This document shows, in pieces, positions 53,075 to 62,006 of a stretch of DNA of 64,000 nucleotides. Each line of letters starts with the position of its first letter. The stretch's first letter is position 1. The translations under genes were made by a program, and so were the position numbers. Under the pieces are notes generated by a model, which searched no databases, was not told the origin of the DNA, and saw nothing but the letters and a program-made list of their open reading frames with translations. This DNA comes from Methanoplanus endosymbiosus (GTDB lineage: Archaea; Halobacteriota; Methanomicrobia; Methanomicrobiales; Methanomicrobiaceae): positions 310,001-374,000 of the forward strand of contig NZ_CP096115.1 of NCBI RefSeq assembly GCF_024662215.1. Reading direction: 5' to 3'.

Positions 53075-54001
53075 TTAACTTTCTGCAATTATTTTTTCAG
53101 ATTTTTGTGAAAGAATTTTAAAATATCTGCTCTTTTTTAATAGTTTAAAGACCATTTTATCTGTAAATTTAAAATCAAAATTCCCCCCGGCAGCAGGTGG
53201 GTGCCCGCCTCCGTTAAACTCCTTTGCTATCAGGTGACTTACAGGCGGTTCTGATCTTATTGAAAATCTTCCGTTTTCAGAGACTATTACTTCTATATCT
53301 GTCCCCATCCTGTCCCTGATTGCATGGGCAGTTTCACTTGGGTATCCATACAGAGGAGCAAAGGCAATTTTGTATTTACCACTGTATATCTTCGTTTTTT
53401 TGATGCTCTTCTCAATTGCTTCGTTTCTTTCCTTCTCAATATGTGAATATATCCGTTCGATCTCTTCATCGATCATTATGCCTTCTGTAAGGCGGTCACG
53501 CACATAATTCAGGTTTTTCCTTTTGGAGCAGACCTCTCCAAGAATTTTTGACCTTGGATCATTATGCTTCCAGAGGTCATAATCACAGACAACCTTTGCA
53601 ATCTCTGATGAGGATTTGTCTCCAGGCATCAGGTCCTTTGCAACAATTCCTGTTGCGCATACCGATGTGTCCACCTGAAGGTATTCAACAAGATCTTCTG
53701 TCTCCTTAATTTCCTCATCTGTCCACCTGTGATGATCACGCCATTCAATCTTCCACCCTTTTGAGACGGCTTTTCTGACATATCTGTCAATTCCTTTCTG
53801 ATAGCCAAGATCTGAAATGCTGAGTATGTCCCCTTTTCCTTCGGTTTCTGAGATGTTTTTTAAATTACTGATAAAACCTCCGACTGACGACCAGACGGTG
53901 AATATATCTCCTCCGTATTTTCTTCTGTGGATTGCATCACATCCGGCAGCATCCAGATCGTTGTGGGTCAGGTGAACAATACCCGATCTTCTCTGCCTCA
54001 C
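53075..54001 (-). CDS. DHH/DHHA1 family phosphoesterase
   Basis: 308-residue protein of the DHH superfamily, which includes RecJ-like nucleases and oligo-RNA/c-di-AMP phosphodiesterases. The metal-binding DxD motif is HLTHNDLDAAGCDA, the DHH box is EWRDHHRW, and the DHHA1 substrate motif is EFNGGGHPPAAGG. The first Asp motif reads HND rather than the frequent DxD. A GAN-like RecJ role at the fork is possible, but the protein lacks the DNA-binding OB extension. It stands alone. Confidence 0.83.
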   Translation of the reverse strand: MRQRRSGIVHLTHNDLDAAGCDAIHRRKYGGDIFTVWSSVGGFISNLKNISETEGKGDILSISDLGYQKGIDRYVRKAVSKGWKIEWRDHHRWTDEEIKETEDLVEYLQVDTSVCATGIVAKDLMPGDKSSSEIAKVVCDYDLWKHNDPRSKILGEVCSKRKNLNYVRDRLTEGIMIDEEIERIYSHIEKERNEAIEKSIKKTKIYSGKYKIAFAPLYGYPSETAHAIRDRMGTDIEVIVSENGRFSIRSEPPVSHLIAKEFNGGGHPPAAGGNFDFKFTDKMVFKLLKKSRYFKILSQKSEKIIAES

Positions 54002-54394
54002 TGCACTGATAAATTTCTCTTTCTTATCTTTTTTTTCTTATTATTGCCCATCTGATACTCCTGACTATTATTCTACCATGTACCTGATAAAATCAGGGTT
54101 TTCCTGGTAATATTTATGTTTTCTTCTCCGGGATATTATCTCCGGCAACTGATGATCCGGGGGTTTACACTGTTATTTATTTTGAAATAATGGAGTATAT
54201 TGTTATGCGTGCTTATCTGTTTGCTGCGGCCCGGTCTGAAAAGCTGATGCAGCATTCCGCGTTCAGGCATGATTAGGGGGTTTTTTGAACAAAATAATGA
54301 TCACCTCCGGAGATCATATTTTACAATTCCGGTTTAAAATCAAATCATTTATTAGTCCGGACATCCCATTCTATTTGCTCACATGAGTAAGTAA
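54002..54394. other. Intergenic region upstream of tRNA-Phe
   Basis: About 390 bases. It contains an ATGATCACCTCCGGAGATCAT dyad (54297-54317), a G-run followed by six T (54275-54286) resembling a terminator, and the probable tRNA-Phe TATA box CATTTATTA (54346-54354). A 28-codon frame (54191-54277) encodes no cysteine and is not claimed as a gene. Confidence 0.45.
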
Positions 54395-54468
54395 GCCTCA
54401 ATAGCTCAGCCTGGGAGAGCGCCAGACTGAAGATCTGGTTGTCCCCGGTTCAAATCCGGGTTGAGGCA
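54395..54468 (+). tRNA. tRNA-Phe(GAA)
   Basis: 74-nt cloverleaf. The acceptor GCCTCAA pairs with TTGAGGC, discriminator A at 54468. The anticodon arm is CCAGA-CTGAAGA-TCTGG with GAA at 54429-54431. The T arm is CCCGG-TTCAAAT-CCGGG. No intron and no encoded CCA. Confidence 0.95.
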
Positions 54469-54635
54469 TCCCGGCAACATGGTTCAAAGCCCTGTTGTTT
54501 AAACACACACTTTTCGTAAATTTTTCTGTTAATCTTTTTTATCTATTAATAATTTTCAGTTCTCACTCATCAGATTATTGTTATCAAAATCCCGGAAGAC
54601 AAAATTATTCATTAAATAGATCAAAAACTGCTCTG

Positions 54636-55799
54636 ATGAAAAACCCTTTTCATGTTATGCTGATTCCGACATTAGGATGTCCGGCAAACTGCGAATACTG
54701 CTGGAGTTCTGAGGTGGGTTCTCCGGTTATGCCCATTGAGACAGTTAAGGAGATTGTTGAATGGCTTAAGGACTTCAGAAAAGATGACCGGGTGACTATT
54801 ACATTTCATGGAGGTGAACCTCTGCTTGCAGGCGAGGAATTTTACAGGCAGGCACTCCCTCTGCTTTCCGAAGGTCTAAGCCACCTCAGTCCTGAATTTG
54901 CAATACAGAGCAATCTCTGGCTTATGACAACCGAAATGGCAAAGATCTTTGCAGAATACAGTGTACCTGTAGGCTCAAGCATAGACGGACCTGAGGAGAT
55001 CAATGATGTTCAGAGGGGAAAGGGATATTACAGAAAAACCCTCGAGGGATATAAAATTGCAGTTGAAAACGGACTTAATGTCAGATTCATCTGCACCTTT
55101 ACAAATCAGTCCACAAAGAGAAAGGAAGAGATCTTTGAATTCTTCTATGAAAACGGCCTTGTGCTGAAACTTCACCCGGCACTTCCCTCGTTAAGAGGCA
55201 GTGATCCTGATAAATGGGCGCTGCCACCTGAGGAGTACGGCGAACTGTTAGTATATCTTCTGGACATGGCACTTGAACATCTGGATGATATGGAGATTAT
55301 GAACATCAATGATCTCTGCCGGGGTGTCTTTACAAGAAGGGGTAATGTATGTACATTTGCCGACTGCATGGGGACAACCTTTGCAATCGGGCCTGACGGT
55401 GCAATTTATCCCTGTTATCGTTTTGTAGGCATGCCTGAGTATGTCATGGGCAATGTATATGATCATCCGACAGTAGAAGATCTCTCTGAATCTCCAGCCT
55501 GGAAACTGATGTATGAGTTTAAGGATTATGTTGATTCTGCATGCAGTGAATGCAGACATATAAGGTACTGCCGTGGCGGCTGTCCATATAATGCAATAGT
55601 TCCCTGCGGCGGAAAGGTTGCCGGAGTTGATCCACATTGTCCGGCATATAAGAGAATATATGATGAGATAACTGACCGTATGGATGACGAAATGTTCAAT
55701 TCACCACCTCCCGGAATGTCTCCTTTTGGCGCGATGAACGGCGAAAAAACAGCCCCCGGAGTGATGTCACTTATCAGAAAAATTGTCATGAATCAGTAG
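54636..55799 (+). CDS. Peptide-modifying radical SAM enzyme with SPASM domain, Mhun_1560-like
   Basis: 387 residues from ATG 54636 (MKNPFHVMLIPTLG); 47 more codons are open upstream but look non-coding. The radical SAM core has Cys-x3-Cys-x2-Cys (GCPANCEYCW), and the C-terminal SPASM-type region is cysteine-rich (NVCTFADCMGTT, IYPCYRF, ACSECRHIRYCRGGCP, VPCGG, PHCPAY), for two auxiliary 4Fe-4S clusters. It resembles the methanogen-specific Mhun_1560 family of putative peptide-modifying enzymes, recalled from family knowledge. No Cys-rich substrate peptide was found within ~1 kb on either side. A leaderless start from ATTCATTAAATAG (~54606-54618) is plausible. Confidence 0.8.
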   Translation: MKNPFHVMLIPTLGCPANCEYCWSSEVGSPVMPIETVKEIVEWLKDFRKDDRVTITFHGGEPLLAGEEFYRQALPLLSEGLSHLSPEFAIQSNLWLMTTEMAKIFAEYSVPVGSSIDGPEEINDVQRGKGYYRKTLEGYKIAVENGLNVRFICTFTNQSTKRKEEIFEFFYENGLVLKLHPALPSLRGSDPDKWALPPEEYGELLVYLLDMALEHLDDMEIMNINDLCRGVFTRRGNVCTFADCMGTTFAIGPDGAIYPCYRFVGMPEYVMGNVYDHPTVEDLSESPAWKLMYEFKDYVDSACSECRHIRYCRGGCPYNAIVPCGGKVAGVDPHCPAYKRIYDEITDRMDDEMFNSPPPGMSPFGAMNGEKTAPGVMSLIRKIVMNQ

Positions 55800-55955
55800 G
55801 AGTTCCAGCAGGAATTCCGGCTGATAATCCGGATTTTTCCGATAAAAACGTCAGTTGGTCAGTAATTCCGGAATATAATTCCCTCTCTTTTCAGTCCGGA
55901 TTTATAAATTCCGGTGAGATGATTAAAATTCCGGTGACAAATAAAGCAGGGAAAT

Positions 55956-57800
55956 TTACGAAGTGTTTCTGGGCATTACTGGGATTTTTACAGTAAATGT
56001 ACTGCCAATGTCCTTTTCTGAGGAGACAAGAATTTCTCCGCCATGGAGTTTGATATATTTTTTGGCAATCGAGAGATCCAGACCGATTCTTCCGTATTCA
56101 CGGCTTAATGAGCTGAGATTGTCTATATAAAACGGCTCAAATATGAGTGCCAGTGATTCATCGGCGATTCCTTTTCCATTGTCAGTAATTTCAATGTAAC
56201 TATAACTTTCATCCTTTCTGAAACCTATCTCAACAATCCTTGGATCTTCATTGTATTTTACTGCGTTTGAAATGATTCCGTTTAATACCTGGTATATTCT
56301 GTCTCTGTCAGCACATATTACTGCATCTGTATTTATTTTGTTGACAATGTCCGCATTGTCAGAATAATGACCAATATTAATAATTTTTTCAGTCATTTCA
56401 TGCAGTTTAATTTCAGAGATCAGAAGGTTAACGGGGTAATTTTCACATATGCCCATCTCAAGTATTCTCTCAACTATTACGCACTCCCTCTCAACACTGC
56501 TGAGACATTTTCTGAGCATATCAGCACTGTACTCGTTTAGGCCTGAATCTTCAGGGTCATCCAGCAGAAGATTCAGATATCCGACAATAGGCTGAAGAGG
56601 TGTGCGCAGTTCATGTGCGGCATTGTTTACAAAAAAATTCCATCTGTGCATTTCGGGATTTATTCCGGAGTTACCAGTCTCCTTAAATGTCTCACCATGA
56701 CTGTTCCGGATGAATTCAACAGTGCCGATAACACCTATAATTTTGCCTGCTGAATCATTCAGAGGTCCTGATATAACAGAACAGGATTTTTTCAAGCCAT
56801 CAGATGTGGTGATATAAGACTTAAATGAATTTGTATCCCCTGAACGGATAGTATTTTCAGTGTATTTTATACACTCCTCATCTGTGCAGTTACCAAGTAT
56901 CTGTGACAGATATCTACCGGATAATGACTCTTCACTTATGTTATTTTCCTCTGCTTTTGACCAGTGGATCTTAAATATTTTTCCGGTTTTATCGAGCATG
57001 AAGAAAATATTATCAGATGAGTCAACAAACCGCCTGAATAGTTCCCTCTCTTCAACTGCATGTCTCTTCTCCCTCTCACTCTCTGTAATATCACAGAAGG
57101 TGCATTCAATACTGCCCTCTTCATTATCCTGCACTGATGTTATAAGGAATATTCTTTCTTCATTTCCAAAACATTTTACTATTATTTTTTCATTGATTCT
57201 GCCGGGTTTATCTATGATTTTATTTGCTCTTGAACTGTCAAGCCCCAGATTGCAGAGAAATACTGCAAGGTTTGTATTAATCAGCTCTTTATGTTTCTGA
57301 CCGGAAATATTACAGATTTTTGGATTGGCATCAATAATATTCAGATCAGATGCTTCAACAATGAGTATCCCGTTCTTTGAATTGTTAAAATAACCAAAAT
57401 ATCTAAAATTAAAAAGGCCGGAAGTTTTAGCAATATATGTGGACGCAAGACCAACCCAGAAGAATAATGCGGTGTTAATTCCTGCAATGAAAGGGTCAAT
57501 TATGAGGCCCTGATAATAAAAGTATGTTACAGCAAGTAAAAAACCTGTAATTATCAGAACTGATGCCAGTATTCCACGTTTTGGGTACCAGATTGTGATA
57601 AGAATTATTGGTATGTAGTACAACTGGGGTATGAGAAATATCACTGCTTCATATGTACCGGAAAAATTGAACTGGAAATATATTGTTGTTATCAGAACTG
57701 AGAATATAATCAGGCATGTTATAACCAAGAGTTTTACGATGTCCTTCTGTTCAATGGAACTAAATAGTCCGGACTTTGCCACTGTATTGGTAAAACTCAT
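55956..57800 (-). CDS. Membrane sensor histidine kinase with PAS domains
   Basis: 614 residues. Four N-terminal membrane helices (VITCLIIFSVLITTIYFQF, AVIFLIPQLYYIPIILITIW, SVLIITGFLLAVTYFYYQG, and a fourth near residue ~115) precede two PAS-like domains (NGILIVEASDLNIIDANPKI and ELFRRFVDSSDNIFFMLDK). The kinase part has the phospho-His box NAAHELRTPLQPIVG, N box QVLNGIISNAVKYN and G boxes DNGKGIADES and GRIGLDLSIAKKYI. No response regulator is adjacent, so the partner is unknown. Orphan kinases are common in methanogens. Confidence 0.9.
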   Translation of the reverse strand: MSFTNTVAKSGLFSSIEQKDIVKLLVITCLIIFSVLITTIYFQFNFSGTYEAVIFLIPQLYYIPIILITIWYPKRGILASVLIITGFLLAVTYFYYQGLIIDPFIAGINTALFFWVGLASTYIAKTSGLFNFRYFGYFNNSKNGILIVEASDLNIIDANPKICNISGQKHKELINTNLAVFLCNLGLDSSRANKIIDKPGRINEKIIVKCFGNEERIFLITSVQDNEEGSIECTFCDITESEREKRHAVEERELFRRFVDSSDNIFFMLDKTGKIFKIHWSKAEENNISEESLSGRYLSQILGNCTDEECIKYTENTIRSGDTNSFKSYITTSDGLKKSCSVISGPLNDSAGKIIGVIGTVEFIRNSHGETFKETGNSGINPEMHRWNFFVNNAAHELRTPLQPIVGYLNLLLDDPEDSGLNEYSADMLRKCLSSVERECVIVERILEMGICENYPVNLLISEIKLHEMTEKIINIGHYSDNADIVNKINTDAVICADRDRIYQVLNGIISNAVKYNEDPRIVEIGFRKDESYSYIEITDNGKGIADESLALIFEPFYIDNLSSLSREYGRIGLDLSIAKKYIKLHGGEILVSSEKDIGSTFTVKIPVMPRNTS

Positions 57801-57937
57801 TTATATTATATCTTTAATTATCTCTTTTAAAGTTAATGTATGTATTCATTACTGCATATCCATAATGTCGATCAAAACATGATCTCCGTATAAAACCAAT
57901 TTAGTTATACTGCACTAAAGACAAATACAGATTTGAA

Positions 57938-58615
57938 ATGAGACCTTTTGTTTTTGTTAATCTTGCAATGAGTGCAGACGGTAAGCTTTCCACAACTGAA
58001 AGAAGGCAGGTAAAAATTTCCGGTAAGAGCGATTTTCTGCGTGTTGATGAAATTAAAGCCGGAAGTGACGCAATTATGGTTGGAATCGGGACTGTTACTG
58101 CCGATGATCCATCACTTACAGTAAAATCCGAGAAACTAAAGAAGGAGAGGACTGAGCGCGGGTGTGAGGAAAACCCAATCAGGATTGTTATTGACAGTGA
58201 AGGCAGAACTCCTGAAAATGCAGAAATCCTTCATAAAGGCCCTGGCAGAAGAATAATTGCAGTCTCTGAAAAGGCATCTGACAAGAATCTTGAACGTTTA
58301 AGTCCATATGCAGATATAATTGTAGCCGGTAAAGATAAGGTTGATCTCGCAGGAGTCATGGAAGCCCTCTCAGATATTGATGTGAAAAGAGTGATGGTTG
58401 AAGGTGGTGGTACTCTAATCTGGTCCCTATTTGAAGAGGATCTGATTGATGAATTTTACACCTGTATAGGCAATATTATAATCGGAGGAGATAGCGCCCC
58501 CACACCTGCGGACGGCACTGGTTTTATCAAGGAAGAAAATTTCACCAGGCTTGAATTAATTGATATGGAGAAGGCCGATGAAGGTGTTCTTCTCAGGTGG
58601 AGAGTTAAAAGGTAA
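57938..58615 (+). CDS. arfC: 2,5-diamino-6-ribosylamino-pyrimidinone 5'-phosphate reductase
   Basis: 225-residue RibD C-terminal-type reductase that reduces the ribosyl side chain in archaeal riboflavin and F420 precursor synthesis. It starts RPFVFVNLAMSADGKLSTTERRQ, has SDAIMVGIGTVTADDPSLTV and the NADPH-site VKRVMVEGGGTLIWSLFEEDLIDEFY, full family signatures. No SD precedes the ATG, so a leaderless transcript is likely. Ends at 58615, shortly before the hairpin block at 58723. Confidence 0.93.
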   Translation: MRPFVFVNLAMSADGKLSTTERRQVKISGKSDFLRVDEIKAGSDAIMVGIGTVTADDPSLTVKSEKLKKERTERGCEENPIRIVIDSEGRTPENAEILHKGPGRRIIAVSEKASDKNLERLSPYADIIVAGKDKVDLAGVMEALSDIDVKRVMVEGGGTLIWSLFEEDLIDEFYTCIGNIIIGGDSAPTPADGTGFIKEENFTRLELIDMEKADEGVLLRWRVKR

Positions 58616-58773
58616 TATTTCCGGAATAAAACCCGTTTTTTTAAATCCGGAATTATAGCGACATGATAATGACAATGACTGTGTCATCACTATCTCAGGT
58701 TTTTGCTCTGCCTGACATACCTCCATGACTAAAGTCACGGGCTTTCTGCATGCCTATTATAAAAAGGAGTCAC
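58616..58773. other. Convergent spacer with solo IS200/IS605-like hairpin
   Basis: 158-nt gap between arfC and the minus-strand lipoprotein gene. It contains the second hairpin block (58723-58749) and a short dyad GACACAGTC-like run near 58676-58690. No open frame of note. Confidence 0.4.
58723..58749 (-). mobile_element. Solo IS200/IS605-type end hairpin, copy 2
   Basis: On the minus strand it reads GCAGAAAGCCC then GTGACTTTAGTCATGG, identical to the 36203 copy at 25 of 27 positions, with compensating changes in the stem. It sits 25 nt after the lipoprotein stop, so it may also act as that gene's 3' hairpin. No adjacent transposase. Confidence 0.6.
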
Positions 58774-59256
58774 TCACTTATTGTCTGTTCTCTCCCTGTA
58801 TTTCAGCAGTTCATCATATATCCTGTAATTTTTTCCGTTTACGTAATAAGCCTCCACTAATATTCTGTCATCGCCCTTTGTTCCCTCTTCAATGATGAGT
58901 TCTGAATTTACATCTCCGCTGATCTGTTTTTCAATGATTTCACCATTGGAAAGATATGCCGTAACCTTCAGGTAATCGACCATATACTGCCCGGCACCAC
59001 CATTTGAAGTTACTGTTATCTCCCCGGTTATTGGATCTTTAACTGCCCCTGCATGAACCTGGAGATTGTCAGGAACAGTTTCTACTGGCAGTGGATTAAG
59101 AGAGAAACCTTCAGGAACTCCTGAAGATGATGCCACAGTTGCAGCAGAATTTGTCCCCGTTCCGTCCGGACTGATCTGTGAAGAATCCGAGCATCCGGCG
59201 GAGAGAAGAAATACTATAATCAGCAGTAACGCCGGAAAAATATACTTTATGCTCAT
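58774..59256 (-). CDS. Putative lipoprotein
   Basis: 160 residues with a lipobox-type signal: hydrophobic MSIKYIFPALLLIIVFLL then SAGC, so Cys22 is probably lipid-modified and the rest extracytoplasmic. The mature part is Ser/Thr-rich for ~40 residues, then beta-rich (ITGEITVTSNGGAGQYMVDYL). No family was recognised. Similar short lipoproteins are common surface components in methanogens. Confidence 0.68.
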   Translation of the reverse strand: MSIKYIFPALLLIIVFLLSAGCSDSSQISPDGTGTNSAATVASSSGVPEGFSLNPLPVETVPDNLQVHAGAVKDPITGEITVTSNGGAGQYMVDYLKVTAYLSNGEIIEKQISGDVNSELIIEEGTKGDDRILVEAYYVNGKNYRIYDELLKYRERTDNK

Positions 59257-59467
59257 GATTTAAAATAGCTCATATCATATTTTAAACTTATCTGCTCTTG
59301 GCACAGTCGGATTTTTCAGATATATGTCTGAAACAGACAATACCAGCTTAAATCAGATGAAAAACTAATTTGTGTTTTAAAATGATCAGCCACCACTGAT
59401 TTTTCAGACAGTGTCCTGTTTTCTCCTGTTTTTCCGGTAGTTTTTTTGTGAGATAATTCAATGATAA
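59257..59467. other. Divergent promoter region of the lipoprotein and membrane-protein genes
   Basis: AT-rich region between two divergent genes with TTTAAACTTA near 59280 and TTTAAAATGA near 59375 as candidate TATA boxes. No gene or strong repeat seen. Confidence 0.35.
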
Positions 59468-60211
59468 ATGATGAAAGTAGCTGACTGGGAGATAAAACTC
59501 GGAGTTATTCTTATATGTATTACTCTGACAGTATATTCCTTAAAATTCATAATACTGCAAAATCCCGGAGATACAGTCAATTATATCTTTAATTCTCTTG
59601 GTTTTCTGCCGATGAATGTTCTTCTGGTAACAGTTGTGCTGAATAAACTTCTTTCAATAAGGTCAAAGAAGGATAAACTGGACAAACTGAATATGGTCAT
59701 AGGCACGTTCTTCTCTGAAGTCGGAAGCGGCCTGATGTCAGAACTGTCATCCAGAGATCCGGCAATTGATGAGATAAGAAAAGAGCTTGTAATAAAGAGT
59801 GATTTTTCAGAGGCTGATTTTGAGAGAGTCAGAAAGAATATTAAGTCTCACAGTTTTTCAGTAAATATTTCAGATATTGATATAGTTTCGCTTGAGAACT
59901 ATCTGAGAGGAAAAAGGGATTTTATGATGAGACTCCTTGAAAATCCTGTTCTTCTTGAACATGAAGATTTTACTGAGCTTTTAAGGGCAGTATTTCATCT
60001 TGAAGAGGAGCTGCAGTGCCGTGATGACTTAACATCTCTGATATGCACAGATTCAGACCACCTTACCGGAGATATAAACCGGGCATATGGAAAACTTGTA
60101 TTTCAGTGGCTGGATTATATGTCTCACCTTCAGGAACGCTATCCATATCTCTTCTCCCTGATGATCAGGACAAATCCGTTTGACCTGAATGCCTCTCCGG
60201 TTGTGAAATAA
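59468..60211 (+). CDS. Uncharacterised protein with two N-terminal membrane helices
   Basis: 247 residues. Two hydrophobic segments (ILICITLTVYSLKFIIL and SLGFLPMNVLLVTVVLNKLL) anchor it; the remaining ~180 residues are acidic, helical and cytoplasmic (KKDKLDKLNMVIGTFFSEVG, LLENPVLLEHEDFTELLRAVFH). No family was recognised, though similar proteins occur in methanogens. It is followed 64 nt later by the korA-type gene but has no evident functional link. Confidence 0.65.
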   Translation: MMKVADWEIKLGVILICITLTVYSLKFIILQNPGDTVNYIFNSLGFLPMNVLLVTVVLNKLLSIRSKKDKLDKLNMVIGTFFSEVGSGLMSELSSRDPAIDEIRKELVIKSDFSEADFERVRKNIKSHSFSVNISDIDIVSLENYLRGKRDFMMRLLENPVLLEHEDFTELLRAVFHLEEELQCRDDLTSLICTDSDHLTGDINRAYGKLVFQWLDYMSHLQERYPYLFSLMIRTNPFDLNASPVVK

Positions 60212-60275
60212 ATATTTTTTTTGCATAAATTATTTATGCATACCCAAACCATTTCCAGACTGGAGATTTAGGTAA

Positions 60276-61964
60276 ATGGGTCTGGATTTTTCAGTTATTA
60301 TCGGCGGTAAAGCCGGTGAGGGAATCAGCAGTGCAGGGCTGACAATTGCCAGGATATTCTCACGGCTTGGTTACTATGTTTATATGGATTTTGATCATCC
60401 TTCACTTATCAAAGGCGGCCATAACTTCTCTGTAATCAGGGCATCTGAAGAAAAGACTGGTTCGCTAAGAGAGGGAATTGATATTCTGATTGCACTTGAT
60501 AAAAATACCGTTAATATTCATAAAAAACGGCTCAAACCGGAATCAACATTAATTTTTGATTCCGACAGTGTAAAAAAAGTTTCAGGGACACCAGTTCCGG
60601 CAAAGCAGATCGTTATAGATTCAGGCGGAATTCCGGTTATGATAAACTCATGCCTGCTGGGTGCATTTTGCAGAACCATCGGGCTTGAACGCGGATTCAC
60701 CCGTTCAGTTATCAGAGATGAAATGCCCGTAAAAACTGAAAAAAATCTTGAGATTGCCATGAAAGGATATGATTATGTCTCAGAATTATGTAATATTCCT
60801 GACATCTCTGAAGCAGCCGGACGGAAAAAAATATTATCCGGAAATGAAGCAGTTGCACTTGGGCTTGTTTATGCCGGACTTGATGCCTATATTTCTTATC
60901 CTATGTCTCCGGCTTCCGGAATCCTGCACTTTCTCGCCGGAAATTCAGATAGTTTCGGGATAAAGGTTATACATCCCGAAGGGGAGATCGCTGCCGTTTT
61001 AATGGCAGAAGGCTTTGCATGCGCCGGCAGGAAGGCTGCAACCGGAACGTCGGGAGGTGGGTTCTGTCTGATGACAGAGGGGCTTAGCTATGCCGGAATT
61101 GCAGAAATTCCTCTGGTTATAGTTCTGGCACAGAGGCAGTCGCCAGGTACGGGAGCGCCGACATATAATGCACAGAGCGATCTTTTATTTGCATCATATG
61201 CAGGACATGGTGAATTTCCCAGGTTTATTGCTGCGCCTGCGAATTCCATGCAGGCATTCTCATGGTCTGTAATTGCAATGGATATCGCCTGGGATTTCCA
61301 GATCCCCTCAATAATCCTTATGGACAGAACTGTATGTGAAGGCATTTACACATTTGAATGCGATCTCTCTTCAGCCGGCGAAATTTCAGAAAACAGGAAT
61401 ATATCTGAATCTTCTGTTATTCATTCAGTGCCAAAAGGTGAGAAATATGAGAGATATGCAGACTCAGAAGACGGAGTCTCCCCATTTGCGCCATTAGGAA
61501 CAAAAAATGCCGTAGTCAAGATCAATGGCAAAACTCATTTCCGGTCCGGAATTTCAACAGGTGATCCTGAAATGCTTCAGTGGCTTGCCGACAAGAGAGA
61601 GAAGAAGGAAAATTCCTTAAAATCTGCACTTGATAAAATAAAATGTGTTCATGCAGGAGGTACATCTGATTCAGAGACTGCACTGATCTGCTGGGGTTCT
61701 TTATCAATGCTCTGTGAGGAGGTTGCAGAAAAGTTTTCCTTAAAACTCATACAGCCGGTTGTTATGGTTCCGTTCCCTGAAAAAGAGATGAAAAAGGAAC
61801 TTTCCGGAATTAAGAGAATAATTATTGCGGAGGACAATTCAACCGGACAGCTATCCCTGATTCTGAAAGGGATGGGTATTCATGCAGATAAACAGATTCT
61901 AAGTTACAAAGGCAGGCAGATGACTGTTGAGGAACTGAGTTCAAAGATATCAGAGGTGCTGTAA
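60276..61964 (+). CDS. korA: 2-oxoacid:ferredoxin oxidoreductase, fused gamma-alpha subunit
   Basis: 562 residues combining the gamma domain (~1-180; IIGGKAGEGISSAGLTIARIFS, GYYVYMDFDHPSLIKGGHNF) with the alpha/pyruvate-binding domain (~200-560; GNEAVALGLVYAGLDAYISYPMSPASGI, GTSGGGFCLMTEGLSYAG). With the next gene it forms a two-subunit CoA-dependent enzyme that oxidises a 2-oxoacid and reduces ferredoxin. Substrate could be 2-oxoglutarate, an indolepyruvate or a branched 2-oxoacid; the sequence alone does not decide. Neither a delta ferredoxin subunit nor a kor gene is adjacent. AGGT precedes the ATG. Confidence 0.88.
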   Translation: MGLDFSVIIGGKAGEGISSAGLTIARIFSRLGYYVYMDFDHPSLIKGGHNFSVIRASEEKTGSLREGIDILIALDKNTVNIHKKRLKPESTLIFDSDSVKKVSGTPVPAKQIVIDSGGIPVMINSCLLGAFCRTIGLERGFTRSVIRDEMPVKTEKNLEIAMKGYDYVSELCNIPDISEAAGRKKILSGNEAVALGLVYAGLDAYISYPMSPASGILHFLAGNSDSFGIKVIHPEGEIAAVLMAEGFACAGRKAATGTSGGGFCLMTEGLSYAGIAEIPLVIVLAQRQSPGTGAPTYNAQSDLLFASYAGHGEFPRFIAAPANSMQAFSWSVIAMDIAWDFQIPSIILMDRTVCEGIYTFECDLSSAGEISENRNISESSVIHSVPKGEKYERYADSEDGVSPFAPLGTKNAVVKINGKTHFRSGISTGDPEMLQWLADKREKKENSLKSALDKIKCVHAGGTSDSETALICWGSLSMLCEEVAEKFSLKLIQPVVMVPFPEKEMKKELSGIKRIIIAEDNSTGQLSLILKGMGIHADKQILSYKGRQMTVEELSSKISEVL

Positions 61965-62006
61965 ATGACCGGAGAACAGCACCATAATACTCCGGAGGTG
62001 ATGTAA

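Noticed and set aside
54191-54277. 28-codon peptide as substrate of the adjacent radical SAM enzyme
   Set aside because: It contains no cysteine and no ribosome binding site, and it lies beyond tRNA-Phe, not directly before the enzyme gene.
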